Below, piece after piece: positions 1 through 7,812 of a stretch of 43,733 nucleotides of DNA. The stretch spans positions 21,963-65,695 of the forward strand of contig JANQWS010000066.1 of NCBI GenBank assembly GCA_030729785.1. The letters run 5' to 3'. Under the pieces are notes generated by a model that worked only from the letters and a program-made list of their open reading frames with translations, did no database searches and was not told the DNA's origin. The translations under genes were made by a program, and so were the position numbers. How positions within the stretch are numbered: position 1 is the first letter of the stretch; each line of letters begins with the position of its first letter. Source of the stretch: Algoriphagus sp. (lineage in GTDB: Bacteria > Bacteroidota > Bacteroidia > Cytophagales > Cyclobacteriaceae).

Positions 1-16
1 CTAATTATTGAGTAAA

Positions 17-55
17 CCTCAGGAAGTCTTTTTAGAACAAGAAAGCTTCCTGAGG
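17..55 (-). terminator. hairpin straddling the stop codon of the CDCC lipoprotein gene
   Basis: A perfect 10-bp inverted repeat (arms 17-26 and 46-55, CCTCAGGAAG / CTTCCTGAGG) is separated by a 19-base loop that contains the minus-strand stop codon at 32-34. On the minus strand it is followed only by a short TTTA, so the U-tract is poor. It may be a terminator or a 3'-end stabilising hairpin for the lipoprotein/thioredoxin transcript; this is inferred from structure alone. Confidence 0.4.
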
Positions 56-1264
56 GATACGAGCAGTCCGGACATTTTTAACTTCTCCGACTACCTCTGT
101 CCAGGCAAAATAGACTTGGCCAGCAAGCACTTCAAGTTGTGGAAAACCACTTTTTCTGCTCGGATCTACTGCTGAAATCTGAAGAGCAGCTCCCATTTCT
201 CCTGTTTGATCTATACCTGCAGCATAAAGGAATGTTTGGTCTCCTTTTGTTTCCATCCAGGAAACTACTCCCCAGTCTTCATTTAGTAACGCCACATCTA
301 CGCGGCCAATTAGCCCAGTAGATTCAATGACCACAGGTATCCCAAAGGATGCTCCTGCATCTGTTGAAAAGGCAAATTTGACTTGTTGGATTCCTTTTGG
401 AGCCGTAAACCAACCTATAAGTAGATTAGAGCCTTTGGCTACTACTTTCGGCCCATTTACTGGACATCCACTAATTTCCCATCCATCGGGGTGGATAATA
501 GCTGGTTCGGTCCATTTGCCGTCCAGAAGCCGTGTAATGGCGATGTCTCGAATCTCTCGATCGGATCGGTTTCTGTAAACTACCACAGGACCCAAATCGG
601 TGATAGCGCTACTTGTTTGACAGCAATCACAGGTTTTTGCATCTAAAAGTTCATCCCACAAAACCTTTCCATTCAAATCTACTTCGGCAGCTCTGATACT
701 CATTGGCCCTCCTGCATGGGCAGCATGATCGTGTCCTCCCCCACCTGTCTCCCTACCATCGAGCCAGGATGTAAAAAAGCTTGTCGCGGTGTAGGGTACC
801 ATTGAGACAAATCCATGTTCGGTCAGTGTACTATCCTGATGCAAGGGGAGATTCAGACTCCATTGACTAGCACCTTTGGGAAGTACTTGGAGCTTGACGT
901 CGTAAGAAAAAGTTTCTGGGGAAGATTTTTGAAGAATATGACTGAGTAAAACTCCCTGATTTTCAACCAGCGCTGGAAAGTCAGCCCAATTGACAAACCA
1001 ATTTGATCCTCGATTAATCAATTGAGGCGTAGTCCATTGCTCTTGAGAATCCAAATTGGAATAATACAACTCCGAAGTGGTATCATTCCCCATCGTAACC
1101 CAAGAAATATATAGATTGGAATCGCTAGCAAACAAACTGGGCATGGCTGCATTTTCTAACTTTGGAAAAGGAATAGTTTCCAATTCAATTAATTTGGGTT
1201 CTGATGGTTTGCAAGACCAAACCCAGAAAAAGAGGAGAAAAATAGAAGTTGAAATTTTCGTCAT
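32..1264 (-). CDS. secreted BNR/sialidase-like beta-propeller lipoprotein with a CDCC motif
   Basis: A 410-residue protein if started at ATG 1264. An upstream in-frame extension would run back into the thioredoxin gene and place 15 polar residues before the signal peptide, so it is rejected. The N-terminus is a lipoprotein signal ending at Cys18 (VWSC). The body has repeated short beta-strand patterns such as ISW, VVVY and GWF, resembling sialidase/BNR propeller proteins. There is a His-rich stretch, HDHAAH (about 178-183), and a Cys cluster, TCDCCQTS (about 211-218). No catalytic sialidase residues are recognisable, so enzyme activity is not claimed. The ATG overlaps the TGA of the upstream thioredoxin gene (ATGA, 1261-1264), which suggests translational coupling. 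The Cys and His clusters could bind metal or be redox partners of that thioredoxin (inference). Confidence 0.72.
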   Translation of the reverse strand: MTKISTSIFLLFFWVWSCKPSEPKLIELETIPFPKLENAAMPSLFASDSNLYISWVTMGNDTTSELYYSNLDSQEQWTTPQLINRGSNWFVNWADFPALVENQGVLLSHILQKSSPETFSYDVKLQVLPKGASQWSLNLPLHQDSTLTEHGFVSMVPYTATSFFTSWLDGRETGGGGHDHAAHAGGPMSIRAAEVDLNGKVLWDELLDAKTCDCCQTSSAITDLGPVVVYRNRSDREIRDIAITRLLDGKWTEPAIIHPDGWEISGCPVNGPKVVAKGSNLLIGWFTAPKGIQQVKFAFSTDAGASFGIPVVIESTGLIGRVDVALLNEDWGVVSWMETKGDQTFLYAAGIDQTGEMGAALQISAVDPSRKSGFPQLEVLAGQVYFAWTEVVGEVKNVRTARIPQEAFLF

Positions 1265-1797
1265 GGCTTGATTTGAATAAGTTCCTCGATACTTTTGATA
1301 TTTTTCCATTCCATTAATCCCACATGACGGAAGACCTCTTTTCCTTCCGTATCGAGCACTACTGTAGTAGGCAATGCATAAACTTCAAAATCTGCCAACG
1401 ACCCTTTTACAAATCGGCTTAGATTTAATCCAGTTTGATGGCGGCTTTCAAAGGATTGTATTTGTCCCAATTCTTCTTCAGAAGCTAATATAAATTGGGT
1501 AGTAGTTTGTTGAAGATTAGGAAGTGCTTCCTTTAATTCTGGGAATTCTGCAAGACAGGGTTTGCACCAAGTAGCCCAAAAATGAAGCACCGTCCATTTT
1601 TTATTTTCCAGTTGGAGGCCAAACTCTTCTCCATTTGCTAACTGAAATCGTGCTGAGGCTCGATTAAATGAAAGTTCTTCGGTAGCAATTTTACTTTCGG
1701 AAGGGTTTTTAGATTGACAACTTCCCAAAAAAAGGAAAGATCCAAGGAGGAGCCCAAGTAAAGCTTGGCGGGGATTGGACAATAGAGTTGATTTCAT
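1261..1797 (-). CDS. TlpA-family thioredoxin-like lipoprotein
   Basis: A 178-residue exported thiol-disulfide oxidoreductase. A lipoprotein signal (hydrophobic residues 12-26) ends at Cys27 in the lipobox LGSC. The thioredoxin fold follows, with active site WATWCKPC (Cys78 and Cys81), the classic WCxPC arrangement of TlpA/ResA proteins, and a cis-proline-like segment ALPTTVVLD further on. Such proteins reduce disulfides in the periplasm, for cytochrome c or copper-centre maturation. The target here is unknown, but the coupled downstream gene encodes a Cys-cluster lipoprotein that is an obvious candidate partner (inference). The gene is the first of a two-gene minus-strand unit, divergent from nothing nearby; ArfB lies 70 bp upstream on the same strand. 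Confidence 0.9.
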   Translation of the reverse strand: MKSTLLSNPRQALLGLLLGSFLFLGSCQSKNPSESKIATEELSFNRASARFQLANGEEFGLQLENKKWTVLHFWATWCKPCLAEFPELKEALPNLQQTTTQFILASEEELGQIQSFESRHQTGLNLSRFVKGSLADFEVYALPTTVVLDTEGKEVFRHVGLMEWKNIKSIEELIQIKP

Positions 1798-1867
1798 TAG
1801 GAAGTGGGCTAAACCAGCAAGTAAATTTAAACTTTAAACCCAGGAAGCGCGTGATAATAAAAAAAAA

Positions 1868-2296
1868 TCAGTCAGAACCTGGCCTAAAATTAGAGCGATT
1901 TCGTTTGATTTCTGACTTTGCTTTTTTATCCTTCAAGCGTTCTTCAATGGCACCCTTTTTCGGGCGAGTTGCCTTGCGAACCTTCTTTTGAAAAAAGGAA
2001 CTGCGGAGCAAGTCATAAAATTTTCGGATGACCAATTCCTTGTTTTGCAGCTGAGAACGGCTTTCTTGACTAGAAAGCTGCAAAAATCCTGCAGTATCTA
2101 TTTTGGTGGGATTTTTTTGAATAAAGGTCAATTTTTCCTCCTCGGTCAGCACTTGTGAGTCAAGTACAGCAAACTTAAGCTGCACTTTCGTTTCTACTTT
2201 ATTTACATGCTGACCTCCAGCACCTCCAGATCTGGAGGTGAGAAAGTCCAATTCAGGTAAAAAATCGCCCCGCAGGATACGAGCTTGTAGGTTCAT
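1868..2296 (-). CDS. arfB: alternative ribosome-rescue factor ArfB (peptidyl-tRNA hydrolase)
   Basis: A 142-residue class I release-factor-like protein. The GGQ catalytic loop is visible in SRSGGAGGQHVNK (GGQ about residues 27-29); Gln is the residue expected to direct hydrolysis of peptidyl-tRNA on stalled ribosomes. The C-terminus is a long basic tail rich in Lys/Arg (RKATRPKKG onward), the part that in ArfB/YaeJ enters the empty mRNA channel. The protein lacks the codon-recognition domains of RF1/RF2, and its length matches the family. I chose ATG 2296 (MNLQARIL) over ATG 2335 because homologues begin close to this point and the 13 extra residues look unlike the family. The gene is divergent from mnmA. 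Confidence 0.88.
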   Translation of the reverse strand: MNLQARILRGDFLPELDFLTSRSGGAGGQHVNKVETKVQLKFAVLDSQVLTEEEKLTFIQKNPTKIDTAGFLQLSSQESRSQLQNKELVIRKFYDLLRSSFFQKKVRKATRPKKGAIEERLKDKKAKSEIKRNRSNFRPGSD

Positions 2297-2359
2297 GGGA
2301 TAAAAAGGAAACGGATACTTGAGGTATCCCGACATGGAAGAAACAAGGACTCATTTTGA

Positions 2360-2394
2360 TTTGTTCAGATTACCAACGGCAATGCCTACCTTTG
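2360..2394 (+). promoter_or_regulatory. Bacteroidota-type promoter for mnmA
   Basis: A perfect -7 element TACCTTTG (2387-2394) lies 23 bases after a TTTG (2360-2363) that could be the -33 element. The spacing is slightly long against the usual 19-21. Its position supports translation of mnmA from ATG 2467, because an earlier start at 2356 would lie upstream of the promoter. Confidence 0.45.
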
Positions 2395-2466
2395 CCTTGT
2401 GCATCGCCCACAAGCGGTTCTCAACAGTGTCCCCTAATGGACCTTTACTCCATTAACCACTACCCT

Positions 2467-3678
2467 ATGAAATCAAAACAAAGAGTCGTCGTTGGCCTAT
2501 CAGGCGGCGTGGACAGCAGCGTGGCTGCCAAACTTCTAATAGACCAAGGTTACGAGGTCATCGGCATGTTTATGAAAAACTGGCACGATGAATCTGTTAC
2601 CATTTCAAACGAATGCCCATGGCTCGAGGATTCTACCGACGCCATGTTGGTGGCCGAAACACTCAACATCCCTTTTCAAGCCATTGACCTTAGTGCCGAA
2701 TACCAGACGCGCATCGTGGATTACATGTTTGCCGAGTACAGCGCCGGACGTACACCCAATCCAGACATTCTGTGCAATCGGGAAATCAAGTTTGATATCT
2801 TCCTAAAAGCAGCAACCCAACTCAAAGCGGACTTTGTAGCAACAGGACATTATTGCCAAAAAGGCGAAATTGAGGTAGACGGACAATCGGTTTACCAACT
2901 CCTAGCCGGTGCCGATGCCAACAAAGACCAAAGCTATTTTCTCTGTCAACTATCCCAAGAGCAATTGGCGAAGGCCCTATTCCCCATCGGACATCTTCAA
3001 AAATCAGAAGTTCGTGAGATCGCCAAGCAAGCAGGACTGATCACCGCCGAAAAGAAAGACTCACAGGGGCTATGCTTTATTGGTAAAGTGCGCTTGCCTG
3101 ACTTCCTACAGCAGCAACTCAAACCAAAAACGGGAAAAATTATTCAAATCCCAGGGGAAATCCCCGATTACCAAACTCGGCTTGTTCCATCAGGAATTCC
3201 ACCTCAAGAATGGGCACAGGAGCAATTGGAAGCTGTATGTACCCCAATTTCCTACACTCCTGCCCAAGGAAAAGTAATCGGAGAGCACCGCGGAGCACAT
3301 TACTTTACAGTAGGTCAGCGCAAAGGGCTACAGGTAGGAGGTACGGGCAAACCCCTGTTTGTGATTGCTACCGATACGCTAGAAAACGTCATCTACACCG
3401 GTTTGGGAGAAGATCATCCTGGTTTAAACCGGTTTGGTCTTTTTGTTTCCCAAGACCAAATACATTGGATTCGAGAAGATCTACAACTGCAACCTGGGAA
3501 ATCAGCTGTCTATTCCGCTCGTATTCGTTACCGACAAGCCCTCTCTAAAGCTACCCTTATTCAATACCCTCATGGCCTATATGTGGTCTTTGAACATGCA
3601 CAAAAAGGAATTGCATCCGGGCAATTTGTCGCTTGGTATGAAGGAAACGAGTGCATCGGATCGGGTACGATTGATTAA
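2467..3678 (+). CDS. mnmA: tRNA-specific 2-thiouridylase MnmA
   Basis: A 403-residue cytoplasmic enzyme that thiolates U34 of tRNA-Glu, -Gln and -Lys using ATP and sulfur delivered by a sulfur relay. The N-terminal PP-loop SGGVDSS is at residues 12-18. The two catalytic cysteines are visible as Cys103 in [12 protein letters not shown] and Cys203 in DSQGLCFIG. The C-terminal beta-barrel carries [11 protein letters not shown]. It is longer than the roughly 360-370 residues of E. coli MnmA, mainly through an insertion around residues 225-265 ([10 protein letters not shown] onward); such insertions are common in Bacteroidota homologues as far as I recall. ATG 2467 is preferred to an upstream in-frame start because the extra 37 residues are unrelated to the family. 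A pseudouridine synthase follows after 16 bp, so the two tRNA-modification genes are probably co-transcribed. Confidence 0.96.
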   Translation: MKSKQRVVVGLSGGVDSSVAAKLLIDQGYEVIGMFMKNWHDESVTISNECPWLEDSTDAMLVAETLNIPFQAIDLSAEYQTRIVDYMFAEYSAGRTPNPDILCNREIKFDIFLKAATQLKADFVATGHYCQKGEIEVDGQSVYQLLAGADANKDQSYFLCQLSQEQLAKALFPIGHLQKSEVREIAKQAGLITAEKKDSQGLCFIGKVRLPDFLQQQLKPKTGKIIQIPGEIPDYQTRLVPSGIPPQEWAQEQLEAVCTPISYTPAQGKVIGEHRGAHYFTVGQRKGLQVGGTGKPLFVIATDTLENVIYTGLGEDHPGLNRFGLFVSQDQIHWIREDLQLQPGKSAVYSARIRYRQALSKATLIQYPHGLYVVFEHAQKGIASGQFVAWYEGNECIGSGTID

Positions 3679-3694
3679 CAAGTTGGACTATTAG

Positions 3695-4399
3695 ATGTTA
3701 CCCATCCTATTTGAAGACGAGCAACTCATCGTCATTGACAAGCCAGCCGGCCTTTTGGTTCATCGTACCAATCAAGCCTATGGAGAAGAAGAAAACGCCT
3801 TAATTCAACTCCGAGATCAGTTGGGAAGTTGGGTAGCCCCCGTACATCGCCTTGACCGTGCGACGAGTGGATGCTTGTTGTTTGCAAAAAACGAACAGGT
3901 CCTTCCTTCCCTCAAGGCCTTGTTTATGGACCGAGCAATCGAAAAACGGTACCTCTGCATCGTAAGAGGCATTCCTGCGCAACCCGAGGGCCTGATTGAT
4001 TATCCGCTGACGAATGAACGCTCGGGCAAACTCCAAGAAGCACAAAGTAAGTACCGTGTGATCCGGGAATCAGAACAACCCTTTGACAGCACAGGCCGCT
4101 ACCCTAGCAGTCGTTATAGTTTACTAGAAGTAGAATTGCTTACTGGCAGGACCCATCAAATCCGTAGGCACATGGCTCATATCCGGCATTACATTTTGGG
4201 GGATAGAAAGCACGGCGACAATAAGCAAAATACCTATTTTGAAACACATTTTGGCTTGCAAAATCTGTTGCTTCATTCCTGGAAACTCGCTTTTACTCCG
4301 TCCTACTCCACTGATCCCATTCAATTAGTTTGTCCACCTCCAACACATTTTTTAAAAACTGCCAACCTTTTGGGTTGGAACCTGAATGAATTGAGGTAA
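3695..4399 (+). CDS. truC: RluA-family pseudouridine synthase, TruC-like
   Basis: A 234-residue protein with the RluA-family catalytic motif HRLDRATSG (residues 51-59; Asp54 is the expected nucleophile). The opening LFEDEQLIVIDKPAGLLVH is typical of the family, and GRTHQIRRHMAHI lies in the C-terminal half. There is no S4 domain, and the length fits TruC, which modifies U65 in the acceptor stem of certain tRNAs. The exact target (tRNA or rRNA) cannot be fixed from sequence alone. It sits 16 bp after mnmA, so both likely belong to one RNA-modification transcript. Confidence 0.85.
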   Translation: MLPILFEDEQLIVIDKPAGLLVHRTNQAYGEEENALIQLRDQLGSWVAPVHRLDRATSGCLLFAKNEQVLPSLKALFMDRAIEKRYLCIVRGIPAQPEGLIDYPLTNERSGKLQEAQSKYRVIRESEQPFDSTGRYPSSRYSLLEVELLTGRTHQIRRHMAHIRHYILGDRKHGDNKQNTYFETHFGLQNLLLHSWKLAFTPSYSTDPIQLVCPPPTHFLKTANLLGWNLNELR

Positions 4400-4456
4400 A
4401 GCACCTGTTTGAATTCAAAATTTAATTTACTTTAGTATTCCATACTTTTCCCCGCT

Positions 4457-5920
4457 ATGAAAAAACACCTGTTGATTTTATCTGCTGTACTTTTTGGCAG
4501 CTCTTCCCTCCTCGCACAAAAGCAGGATGTTGAAAAAAAGTTTTCTTCTGAAAAGGCTATTTCTCAATTTACCTATTTGGCCTCAGATGAACTGATGGGA
4601 CGAGATCCGATTCGCCCAGAAATGAAATTGGCGTACACTTTCATCGCACAAGAACTTGAAAAAGCAGGTGCCAAGCAAGTCCCTGGTAGCAATGGATACT
4701 ACCAAGATATTCCCTTCAATTTATCGTCTCCTCCTACTACCGGGTCGGTGCAATTGGGTAATTTTTCTTTTAACCAAGGGCAAAACCTTTTAGTATTGGA
4801 TGGCCGTTCTTTTTCAGGAAGCTACGAAGTAGTAGATGTAGGTTTTGGATCTGCAGAAGAATTTTCAGGAAAAGACCTCAAAGGAAAGATTGCAATCACC
4901 AATGTGGGAGCACCTAACAAGTTTAGCCCGAATCAATTGTTTTCGGAGGGAAGAGCAAAAGCGGTTCGCGCCAAAGAAGCAGGGGCCGTGGCTTTGATCG
5001 AACGTTTCAATGTCCCTTCTGTACCTTGGCAATTGGTATCTGGATTTCTGAATAGACCTCAAATGGGAATGGATCAGGGAGAATCCAGCAACCTTCCCTA
5101 CCTGTGGGTAGAAGATGGAAAAAACCAGTTGACCGGTACCAACTTGGGCAATGCAACCCTTGCAATAGAAGGAAAAGTAAACCGCAAAATCGAGGGCAAG
5201 AATGTGCTTGCTGTCATCGAAGGTTCTGATCCGGTACTAAAAAATGAATACGTGCTGCTCTCTGCACACTACGATCATGTAGGGGTAGGTACCCCCGATG
5301 CTACAGGCGATTCAATCTACAACGGTGCACGAGACAATGCCGTGGGAACCGTGGCTGTCCTTAATGCGGCACAGTACTTTGCAAATAACCCTCCCAAAAG
5401 ATCGATTCTACTAGCTCTTTGGACTGCAGAAGAAAAAGGATTACTAGGCAGTGCCTATTTTGCAAGCAATCCCTTGATTCCCTTGAATCAAATCGTGTAC
5501 AATCTCAATATTGATAACGCAGGCTACAACGATACCTCCATCATCACTGTGATTGGTTTGGGTAGAACCAGTGCGGACTACTTAATCAACGAGGCTGTAG
5601 CAGAATTTGGATTGACTGCAAAAGCAGATCCTTCTCCAGAGCAAGGATTGTATGACCGCTCTGACAATGTGAATTTTGCTCGTAAAGGAATCCCTGCCCC
5701 CAGCTTTACCCTCGGTTTCACTGCTTTTGATGACGAGATCAATAAGTACTACCACAAAGCAGCAGATGAGGTGGACAGCTTTGATATGAATTATGCGCAG
5801 CTGTATTGGAAATCCTACATTTTGGCCACTCAAAAAATCGCGAATTGGTCTCAAAGACCGCAGTGGACCCCTGGCGACAAGTACGAAGAGGTAAGTAAGA
5901 AGTTGTATGGGGGAAAGTAG
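4457..5920 (+). CDS. exported M28-family zinc aminopeptidase with PA domain
   Basis: A 487-residue peptidase with a signal peptide ending LLAQ at about residue 21. An inserted PA (protease-associated) domain spans roughly residues 120-240. The M28 di-zinc site is visible: His271 and Asp273 in SAHYDHVG, the bridging Asp293 in GARDNAVG, the Glu325/Glu326 pair in WTAEEKG, Asp353 in NIDNAG and a late His433 in YYHKAADE. The expected reaction is removal of N-terminal amino acids from peptides in the periplasm or outside the cell. The gene follows truC by 57 bp and may have its own promoter. Immediately behind its stop codon begins an array of GTACnnn heptamers. Confidence 0.9.
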   Translation: MKKHLLILSAVLFGSSSLLAQKQDVEKKFSSEKAISQFTYLASDELMGRDPIRPEMKLAYTFIAQELEKAGAKQVPGSNGYYQDIPFNLSSPPTTGSVQLGNFSFNQGQNLLVLDGRSFSGSYEVVDVGFGSAEEFSGKDLKGKIAITNVGAPNKFSPNQLFSEGRAKAVRAKEAGAVALIERFNVPSVPWQLVSGFLNRPQMGMDQGESSNLPYLWVEDGKNQLTGTNLGNATLAIEGKVNRKIEGKNVLAVIEGSDPVLKNEYVLLSAHYDHVGVGTPDATGDSIYNGARDNAVGTVAVLNAAQYFANNPPKRSILLALWTAEEKGLLGSAYFASNPLIPLNQIVYNLNIDNAGYNDTSIITVIGLGRTSADYLINEAVAEFGLTAKADPSPEQGLYDRSDNVNFARKGIPAPSFTLGFTAFDDEINKYYHKAADEVDSFDMNYAQLYWKSYILATQKIANWSQRPQWTPGDKYEEVSKKLYGGK

Positions 5921-5947
5921 TACAAAGTACCAGGTACCAAGTACGAA
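5920..5947 (+). repeat. GTACnnn heptamer array, left copy (4 units)
   Basis: GTAC occurs at 5920, 5927, 5934 and 5941, exactly every 7 bases, with spacers AAA, CAG, CAA and GAA. The first G is the last base of the peptidase TAG stop codon. A matching array in the opposite orientation follows the stop codon of the convergent transporter gene (6402-6447). Each GTAC is its own reverse complement, so neighbouring units can pair as small hairpins. Function unknown. Confidence 0.8.
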
Positions 5948-5972
5948 ATATGATGGAAATAGTGTAGAAATA

Positions 5973-5986
5973 CCCGCCGCGGCGGG
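5973..5986. repeat. 14-bp perfect palindrome CCCGCCGCGGCGGG, copy 1
   Basis: CCCGCCGCGGCGGG is self-complementary, entirely G+C, and stands out sharply from AT-rich surroundings. It is followed by CCGCTCCGTGAAATAGC. The same 14-mer occurs at 42802-42815, followed by a related TCAAACGGTGAATAACC. Two copies with related flanks suggest a dispersed REP-like element rather than chance. Confidence 0.7.
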
Positions 5987-6116
5987 CCGCTCCGTGAAAT
6001 AGCTTGAATTAAGGATTTGAAATTATTCGGGCCTTGAATTCTCGTCCTAAAAAATCTTGGTTGAGATATCTAGTCTCTCTTAAATAGAAAAGTGGAAATC
6101 TATATACTGCATTTTA

Positions 6117-6153
6117 ACATCGAATGTCCAACGCCGATTGAAGAATGTCGAAG
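6117..6153. repeat. GAATGTC-containing intergenic block
   Basis: The word GAATGTC occurs twice within about 20 bases (6122-6128 and 6143-6149), in ATCGAATGTCCAACG and AAGAATGTCGAAGT. It resembles short intergenic repeats I associate with Bacteroidota genomes, but no second copy is present in this window, so dispersal is not shown. Confidence 0.3.
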
Positions 6154-6401
6154 TGGGACTTTTTTTACGAAGAACCCTACCTACAACAGTCAGGCATGTA
6201 CCAAGTATAGATTCAAATTGAGACGTGATTTCCGGTCAAAATTAGACTACGTCCGTTTTTTAAGATTAAAAAGTTGCTAGAAGCTAGTATCAAGACCCAT
6301 TTAGGAGTAGCCTTTTCAGTTGATATCCATTTATACGGTAGGTAGGCTATCATTAAAATACTAATGCGTCAATAGCATCATTTAAGTCAAAACACAAATC
6401 C

Positions 6402-6447
6402 CTACTTGGTACTTTGTACATAGTACTTGGTACATTGTACTTCGTAC
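6402..6447 (-). repeat. GTACnnn heptamer array, right copy (6 units)
   Basis: GTAC occurs at 6409, 6416, 6423, 6430, 6437 and 6444, a perfect 7-base period, with a decayed CTAC unit at 6402. Read on the minus strand it begins three bases after the transporter stop codon, with spacers GAA, AAT, CAA, TAT, AAA and CAA. The stem TTGTAC-GAA-GTACAA at its gene-proximal end can fold as a hairpin. Orientation relative to the gene matches the left copy behind the peptidase gene. Confidence 0.8.
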
Positions 6448-6450
6448 AAT

Positions 6451-7734
6451 TTAAACCAGCATCCCAGCGATTGTAGCAGTCATCAAGCAGGCCAAGGAAG
6501 CGGCCATCAATGCCCGTATCCCTAGCCGACTAAGGTTGCCCTGCTGGTTAGGAGCGATAATGGAAATACCCCCCAATTGAATTGCGATTGAACTAAAGTT
6601 AGAAAAACCACATAAGGCGTAGGTGGCAATCACTACAGACTTGGTACTGATAGAAGCAGCTTCCTTCATTTCGGCAAGGCTTAGGTAAGCTACAAACTCA
6701 TTGATTACTGTTTTTTGGCCCAAAAGACTACCTACTTGTAACGTATCCGCCCATTCCACCCCGATTACCCAGGCAAACACACGGAAAACCTGTCCAAAAA
6801 TATACTCCAAAGAGAACCCTTTAAATTGGCCTCCAGTACTACTTTCTACCCAAGCATTGAGACCAGTATATTCCCCAATCATCCCAGTCAAACCATAATT
6901 TATTGCCGCAATCACAGCAATAAATGCCAAAAGCATCCCACCCACATTCAAGGCAAGTTTCAATCCTTCTGCAGCTCCAATTGACATCGCATCGATCAGA
7001 TTGACCCCCATGGATTCTTGGTTTACTTCGAGTTTGTCCTGCTTGATTTCCTTCTCGTTCTCCGGAATAAAAATCTTCGACAATACAATTGCCGCTGGCG
7101 CATTCATGATACTTGCTCCAAGGAGGTAGGCTGCAAACTTACTTTGTTCTTCCAAGCTATCCCCTCCCAAAAATGCCACATAGCCGGCTAGGACCCCTCC
7201 AGCAATAGTTGCCATCCCACCTGTCATCAAGCACATCAATTCAGATTTACTCATTTGAGGAATAAATGGCCTTACTAAAAGAGGAGCCTCTGTTTGACCC
7301 AAAAAAATATTCCCTGCAGCAGAAAGTGACTCTGGTCCAGATAAACGCATTGTTCTTGCCATCACCCAAGCAATACCATACACTATCTTTTGCAAAATAC
7401 CGAGGTAATATAATCCCGAAGAAACGGTAGAAAAAAAGATAATAGTCGGCAATACCTTGAAAGCAAAAATAAATCCAAAACTATCGCCAGCTAAATCACC
7501 AAAAATAAATCTAGCACCAGCTTCACTGAAGCTTAAAAATTTTACAAAGCCTTCTGAAAGAAACTGAAAAGCATCCTTAACAATGCCTACTTGTGTGATC
7601 AGAAAGCCAAAAACCAATTGAAGTGAAATACCAATAGCTACTAACCTCCAATCAATTTTTTTCTTGTCGGCAGAAAACAAGTAGGCCACTAATACAATGA
7701 ACAATAAACCTAAAGCTCCTCTTACGTAATCCAT
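6451..7734 (-). CDS. concentrative nucleoside transporter (CNT/NupC family)
   Basis: A 427-residue inner-membrane protein with many hydrophobic helices. Family signatures are visible: GQTEAPLLVRPF and the following MTGGMATIAGGVLAGYV segment around residues 145-190, and CGFSNFSSIAIQLGG near residue 375. These are the two substrate- and ion-binding hairpin regions of CNT transporters. The family imports nucleosides, driven by Na+ or H+. The length matches bacterial members (about 400-430). It lies 78 bp behind the bifunctional-nuclease gene on the same strand and may be in the etf transcript or have its own promoter. Which nucleosides it carries cannot be told from sequence. Confidence 0.93.
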   Translation of the reverse strand: MDYVRGALGLLFIVLVAYLFSADKKKIDWRLVAIGISLQLVFGFLITQVGIVKDAFQFLSEGFVKFLSFSEAGARFIFGDLAGDSFGFIFAFKVLPTIIFFSTVSSGLYYLGILQKIVYGIAWVMARTMRLSGPESLSAAGNIFLGQTEAPLLVRPFIPQMSKSELMCLMTGGMATIAGGVLAGYVAFLGGDSLEEQSKFAAYLLGASIMNAPAAIVLSKIFIPENEKEIKQDKLEVNQESMGVNLIDAMSIGAAEGLKLALNVGGMLLAFIAVIAAINYGLTGMIGEYTGLNAWVESSTGGQFKGFSLEYIFGQVFRVFAWVIGVEWADTLQVGSLLGQKTVINEFVAYLSLAEMKEAASISTKSVVIATYALCGFSNFSSIAIQLGGISIIAPNQQGNLSRLGIRALMAASLACLMTATIAGMLV

Positions 7735-7812
7735 AAAATTTGGTCAAAATAATCGCTAAAAGTAGACCAATCCTAGGCAAGAAAAAAGCCTCAATTAAAA
7801 TTGGAACTTAAA

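Larger units (their letters stand above)
5921..6450. other. convergent intergenic region with three kinds of repeats and no convincing gene
   Basis: These 530 bases separate two convergent genes. From left to right I see a GTACnnn array, a perfect GC-rich palindrome at 5973-5986 that recurs at 42802-42815, a block with a repeated GAATGTC word around 6117-6153, and a second GTACnnn array in inverted orientation. The only open frame of any length (6092-6280, plus) has no recognisable product and is not called. The layout looks like an accumulation site for small repeats behind two genes. Confidence 0.6.

Noticed and set aside
3210..3548. 112-codon open frame inside mnmA
   Set aside because: Overlaps the conserved C-terminal barrel of MnmA in another frame; Arg/Ser-rich shadow.
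6092..6280. 62-codon open frame in the repeat-rich intergenic region
   Set aside because: It runs across the GAATGTC repeat block, has no recognisable domain and no start signal.
5921..6450. A complete MITE bounded by the inverted GTACnnn arrays
   Set aside because: The arrays differ in unit number, no target-site duplication is visible, and each array begins right at a stop codon, which fits a gene-end repeat better than a mobile element's ends.
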